NCBI GenBank assembly: GCA_004296455.1
Contig: AP018280.1
Coordinates: 3,968,001 to 4,032,000, forward strand
DNA: 64,000 nt
From: Calothrix sp. NIES-4101
GTDB taxonomy: Bacteria; Cyanobacteriota; Cyanobacteriia; Cyanobacteriales; Nostocaceae
Direction: 5' to 3'
In this document: piece by piece, positions 60,531-64,000 of the stretch
Layout: each line of letters starts with the position of its first letter
Numbering within the stretch: position 1 is the first letter of the stretch
Made by a program: the position numbers and the translations under genes
Notes under the pieces: model-generated
The model's input: only the letters and a program-made list of their open reading frames with translations
The model's database searches: none
What the model was told of the DNA's origin: nothing

Positions 60531-63500
60531 ATGAAAAAATTAGTCATCCTGCAATTTGATGGTGATTTTTCTACGGGGTATCAAGTAACCTTGGAAGTTG
60601 GTGATGAAGGTAAGCGTCCTCATGTGCGTATCCGGGGAGCATTACCAACTGGTAGTAGTATAATCTCAGCTTTTCGGGATTGGCGTAGTTGTTATCGCAG
60701 TATATATAGTAGCGATCGCAGTATATATGAACAATCTCGCATTAAAACGAGCGGTGGAAGAAATATTAATCTTGCCAGTTTTACTCAGCAATGTAACGAA
60801 TCTGCCGAGAGATTATTATTTGAGTTTAATTCCTGGTTGGAGTCGCCATCATTTGAGGAGATTCGTAATTGTTTATTGGCATTACATCCAAATCAAGAAT
60901 TAATCAATCAAGAATTAATCAATCAAAAACAAATAAAGCCCAAACAGGAAATACGCATTATTCTGAGTAGTGACTGTCCAGAATTGCGTAAATTACCTTG
61001 GCATTTGTGGAATTTATGGTTGGGGAATGAAGTTGCTTTGAGTGCAACAAATGCGGTAAAGAGGGAAAGACCATATCGGGAAAAGATTCGGATTTTGATT
61101 GTGTTGGGTGATAGTACGGGGATAAATATTAAACGCGATCGCGCTTTCTTGGAGCAATACTGTCGGGATGCGGAAATCGTCACACTTGTCCAACCAGAGC
61201 GGGATGAGTTAAATCGTTATTTGCAGGATGAAATTGGTTGGGATATTCTCTCTTTTTCGGGACATTCGCACACTCAAGATAGTCAGGGACGAATATTTAT
61301 CAATCAACATGATAGTTTAACGATGGGAGAACTACGGGATAGTTTGCAAGTTGCGATTCAACAAAGGTTGCAATTAGCTATTTTTAATTCCTGCGATGGT
61401 TTGGGAATTGCCTATGAATTGGAAAGCTTGCATATTCCCCAAGTAATTGTCATGCGCGAACCCGTTCCCGACTTGGTAGCACAGGAGTTTTTAAAGTATT
61501 TTTTGGAAGCGTTTACGGGTGGTAGTTATTTGGGTGTTTCTGTTGGATATGCACGCAAAAAGTTAGCGCTGTTGGAAGATGATTTTCCCTGTGCTAGTTG
61601 GCTTCCTGTTATTATCCAAAATCAATTAGAAATCCCTCCAACTTGGCAAAGTTTGGGAATTACAACCAGTCCCTATCGGGGTTTGATGGCTTTTCGGGAA
61701 GAGGATGCGGAGAATTTCTTTGGACGGGAAACGTTTATCGAGCAGTTGGTAATTGATGTGAACCGCAAACCTTTGGTGACGGTAATTGGTGCTTCCGGTA
61801 GTGGGAAATCATCGGTGGTGTTTGCTGGGTTGATTCCCCAATTGCGTCGGGATGAAAATTCCCAATGGCGGATTATTTGCTTTCGTCCGGGGAAAAATCC
61901 CTTTGAATCTTTGGCTGTAGCTTTGATGGGGGATGGGGAAATCGGAGAAAATAGCCGTTACCAAGAATTGGAGTTGGAAGTTGAGTTAAAGCAAGACATG
62001 TCTGCGTTAGGAAATATAATTGCAGAGATGTCTGGGGATGTTTGCCGGGTTTTGCTAGTAGTTGACCAATTCGAGGAGATTTACACGCTTTGCTCGAATT
62101 TGAAAGAGCGGCAAATTTTGATTGATGGGTTGTTGAATGTTTGCAGAGATGAACGGTTTTCTGCCACGGTGGTGATGACATTACGGGCGGATTTTTTGGG
62201 TAAAGCGATGTCCTATCAAACACTAGGTAAAGCTTTGCAGGATTTTCCCCCGTCTTTGCTGGTACCGATGAGTCGCGCAGAATTGGAAAGGGCAATTATT
62301 CAACCTGCGGCTAGGTATTCGGTGGAGTTGGAGGAGGGTTTGGTTAATAAGTTGATTGATGATGTGGGTTCGGGGGAGGGTAGTTTACCGTTGCAGCAGT
62401 TTGCTTTGACGCAGTTGTGGGGGAAACAACGTCCAGGATTGTTGACGCATCAAGCTTATATCGAAATTGGTGGGGTAACGCAGGCTGTAGCAAATCATGC
62501 GAAAGCTGTTTATGCTGGGTTGAGTGAGGAGCAACAAAAAAGAGCGCAACGGCTGTTTATTCAGTTGGTGCAACCGGGGGAAGGTACGGAGGATACCCGG
62601 AGGTTAGCAACTCGTGATGAGGTGGGGGATTATTGGGATTTGGTGACGTTGTTGGCTAACGAGCGCTTGTTGGTGACGAACCGTAATGAGTTGGTTGAGG
62701 ATACAGTGGAGGTTGTGCATGAGGCTTTGATTCGGAATTGGGGACGGTTGCGGGGGTGGATGGATGATAATCGGGAGTTTCGTGTTTGGCAAGAACGGTT
62801 GAAGGTGGCTTTGCAGCAATGGGTGGATAGTAATAAAGATGATGGGGGTTTGTTGCGGGGTGCGACTTTGGCTGTGGCTGAGGATTGGTTGCAGAAGCGG
62901 GGGGAGGAAGTTAGTAAAGCGCAGCGATGGTTTATTGAGAAGGGCGTGGAATTGCGGGAGCGGGAGAAGAAGCAGAAGGAGAGATTACGACGACGGGTTA
63001 TTGGTGGGTTGGCTACTGGTTTGGTTTTGGCTTTGAGTTTGGCTGGTTTTGCAGGTTGGCAATGGCGAGAAGTACAAGTTCGTGAAACAAATGCTCAGTT
63101 AATTGCTGGTAGTTTATCTGCACAAAAACTCTTGGAATCTAAATCGAATGACTTAGAAGCTTTAGTTGAGGCTGTTAAGACAGGCAAAAGTTTGCGGCAT
63201 TCGTTGGGTGTGCAGCCTGAGATCAAAATGCAAACTTTAGCAACATTGAACCAAGTCGTTTATGGTGTGAAAGAGCATAACCGTTTACCAAGTGGGGCTA
63301 TAAGCGTTTGTTTTAGCCCAGATGGCAATATTATTGCTTCTAGTGGATTGGATGGGATAATAAAACTTTGGAGCAAAAACGGTAAACTACTGCAATCTTT
63401 CAAAGGTCATGAGGGGATAGTTTACAGTATTCGTTTCAGTCCTAACGGCAATACTATTGCTTCTGGTGGATCGGATGGGATAATAAAACTTTGGAGCAAA

Positions 63501-64000
63501 TATGGTAAACCACTGCAAGCTTTCAAAGGTAATAACACTCAGGTTATGAGTGTTCGTTTTAGCCCAGATGGCGAAACCATTGCTTCTGCTGGAGTTGATG
63601 GAGTAATCGAATTTTGGAGCAAAGATGGTAAACCACTAAAAAGTATTGAAGCTAATCGTGGAGAAGTTTCAAGTATTAGTTTTAGTATTGACAGCAACAC
63701 TATTGCCTCTGCTGACGGGACAGTTGATGACCAGAACACGAATATCAAACTTTGGAGTAAAGATGGTAAACTACTGCAAAGCCTTGAAGGTCATAAAGGT
63801 GGAATTACAAGTGTTAATTTCAGTCCTGACGGCAACACTATTGCTTCTGGTGGATGGGATGAAACAATCAAACTTTGGAGCAAAGAGGGTAAATTACTGC
63901 GAACCCTCGAAGGTCATCGTAACCCCAAAGGTGCTCGAAATTCTGTTTGGAGTGTTAGCTTCAGTCCTGATGGTAGTAATTTAGTTTCTGTCGGTTCCCC
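60531..64000 (+). CDS. CHAT protease-STAND ATPase-transmembrane-WD40 protein (3' end outside window)
   Basis: The frame is open from ATG 60531 to the window edge (1156 codons visible). Order: N-terminal domain (about 1-130) with a short duplication NQELINQELINQ; CHAT caspase-like domain (about 130-370) with histidine in DILSFSGHSHTQD and cysteine in LAIFNSCDGLGIAYELE; STAND NTPase beginning PYRGLMAFREEDAENFFGRE with Walker A GASGSGKSS (about 423) and Walker B LLVVDQFEE; helical domain; a membrane helix (VIGGLATGLVLALSLAGFAG, about 824-843); and WD40 blades (DGIIKLWSKNGKLLQSFKGH, repeated) from about 920. Such proteins sense a trigger through the propeller and release a protease; a role in cell death or phage defence is inferred. 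Confidence 0.92.
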   Translation, partial: MKKLVILQFDGDFSTGYQVTLEVGDEGKRPHVRIRGALPTGSSIISAFRDWRSCYRSIYSSDRSIYEQSRIKTSGGRNINLASFTQQCNESAERLLFEFNSWLESPSFEEIRNCLLALHPNQELINQELINQKQIKPKQEIRIILSSDCPELRKLPWHLWNLWLGNEVALSATNAVKRERPYREKIRILIVLGDSTGINIKRDRAFLEQYCRDAEIVTLVQPERDELNRYLQDEIGWDILSFSGHSHTQDSQGRIFINQHDSLTMGELRDSLQVAIQQRLQLAIFNSCDGLGIAYELESLHIPQVIVMREPVPDLVAQEFLKYFLEAFTGGSYLGVSVGYARKKLALLEDDFPCASWLPVIIQNQLEIPPTWQSLGITTSPYRGLMAFREEDAENFFGRETFIEQLVIDVNRKPLVTVIGASGSGKSSVVFAGLIPQLRRDENSQWRIICFRPGKNPFESLAVALMGDGEIGENSRYQELELEVELKQDMSALGNIIAEMSGDVCRVLLVVDQFEEIYTLCSNLKERQILIDGLLNVCRDERFSATVVMTLRADFLGKAMSYQTLGKALQDFPPSLLVPMSRAELERAIIQPAARYSVELEEGLVNKLIDDVGSGEGSLPLQQFALTQLWGKQRPGLLTHQAYIEIGGVTQAVANHAKAVYAGLSEEQQKRAQRLFIQLVQPGEGTEDTRRLATRDEVGDYWDLVTLLANERLLVTNRNELVEDTVEVVHEALIRNWGRLRGWMDDNREFRVWQERLKVALQQWVDSNKDDGGLLRGATLAVAEDWLQKRGEEVSKAQRWFIEKGVELREREKKQKERLRRRVIGGLATGLVLALSLAGFAGWQWREVQVRETNAQLIAGSLSAQKLLESKSNDLEALVEAVKTGKSLRHSLGVQPEIKMQTLATLNQVVYGVKEHNRLPSGAISVCFSPDGNIIASSGLDGIIKLWSKNGKLLQSFKGHEGIVYSIRFSPNGNTIASGGSDGIIKLWSKYGKPLQAFKGNNTQVMSVRFSPDGETIASAGVDGVIEFWSKDGKPLKSIEANRGEVSSISFSIDSNTIASADGTVDDQNTNIKLWSKDGKLLQSLEGHKGGITSVNFSPDGNTIASGGWDETIKLWSKEGKLLRTLEGHRNPKGARNSVWSVSFSPDGSNLVSVGS

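Noticed and set aside
1-64000. tRNA or rRNA genes
   Set aside because: No cloverleaf-like sequence with the GTTCRANNC T-loop or rRNA core sequence was recognised while reading; a tRNAscan-SE or Rfam run would be decisive.

Overview
The window looks like an accessory-rich stretch of a filamentous (Nostocales-like) cyanobacterial chromosome or large plasmid. Support comes from frequent HIP1 octamers (GCGATCGC, e.g. 257-264), seven-base ATTACGA-type short tandem repeats (STRRs) in and between genes, small palindromic repeats that invade coding sequence, and typical cyanobacterial families (CHAT-STAND-WD40, IS630/IS605 elements, a TnsAB-type Tn7-like transposon). No rRNA or tRNA gene and no CRISPR array was seen.

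Layout. (1) 1-8.6 kb: ordinary or accessory chromosomal genes: a 3'-partial unknown, a membrane protein, an Old Yellow Enzyme divergent from an HxlR regulator, remnants of an oxidoreductase and a TetR gene, a DUF1993 gene, a membrane-anchored WD40 protein, a secreted leucine-rich-repeat protein and a 5'-truncated AlkD-like gene. (2) 8.6-18.0 kb: a plasmid- or phage-like replication module: HEPN-like protein, SF2 helicase, RecA-fold ATPase, ribbon-helix-helix protein inside a field of TATAGGCA motifs, an HTH protein and a replisome-organizer-like protein. The last gene is cut at its 3' end, and a 559-nt piece of a sister copy lies at 28.0 kb. (3) 18.0-28.0 kb: a cluster of small-molecule-modifying genes resembling resistance genes: Vat-like acetyltransferase, three GNATs plus a GNAT fragment, nucleotidyltransferase, aminoglycoside-type phosphotransferase, P-loop kinase, DHFR-like reductase, cupin, a broken glutathione-transferase-like gene, a broken VOC gene, and rsgA.

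(4) 28.9-48.5 kb: a defence island: Mrr-type restriction nuclease, SNF2-type helicase (DrmD-like), 1342-residue N6-adenine methylase (DrmMI/PglX-like), a four-helix-bundle protein, a RelE-UvrD fusion gene split by an IS630 just after its fourth codon, and a 1822-residue DEAD/DUF1998 helicase with a nuclease-like C-terminus (DruE/DrmA-like). The set mixes DISARM class 1 and Druantia components and lacks separate DrmB and DrmC genes. (5) 48.6-58.1 kb: a block of small phage/plasmid-type genes on the minus strand. One of them is split by a 6.3-kb Tn7-like transposon that contains only tnsAB, tnsC and tniQ. (6) 58.1-60.0 kb: an IS605-type element with divergent tnpB and tnpA. (7) 60.5 kb to the window end: a 5' portion of a CHAT protease-STAND ATPase-transmembrane-WD40 protein, a probable abortive-infection or cell-death sensor.

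Throughout, insertion and decay are readable at nucleotide level: an IS630 with TA duplication, an 87-bp MITE, a transposon-split gene, a 5-nt duplication frameshift, an in-frame nonsense codon, and repeat insertions that kept reading frames open. All functional statements are from reading the translated sequence; no database search was run.
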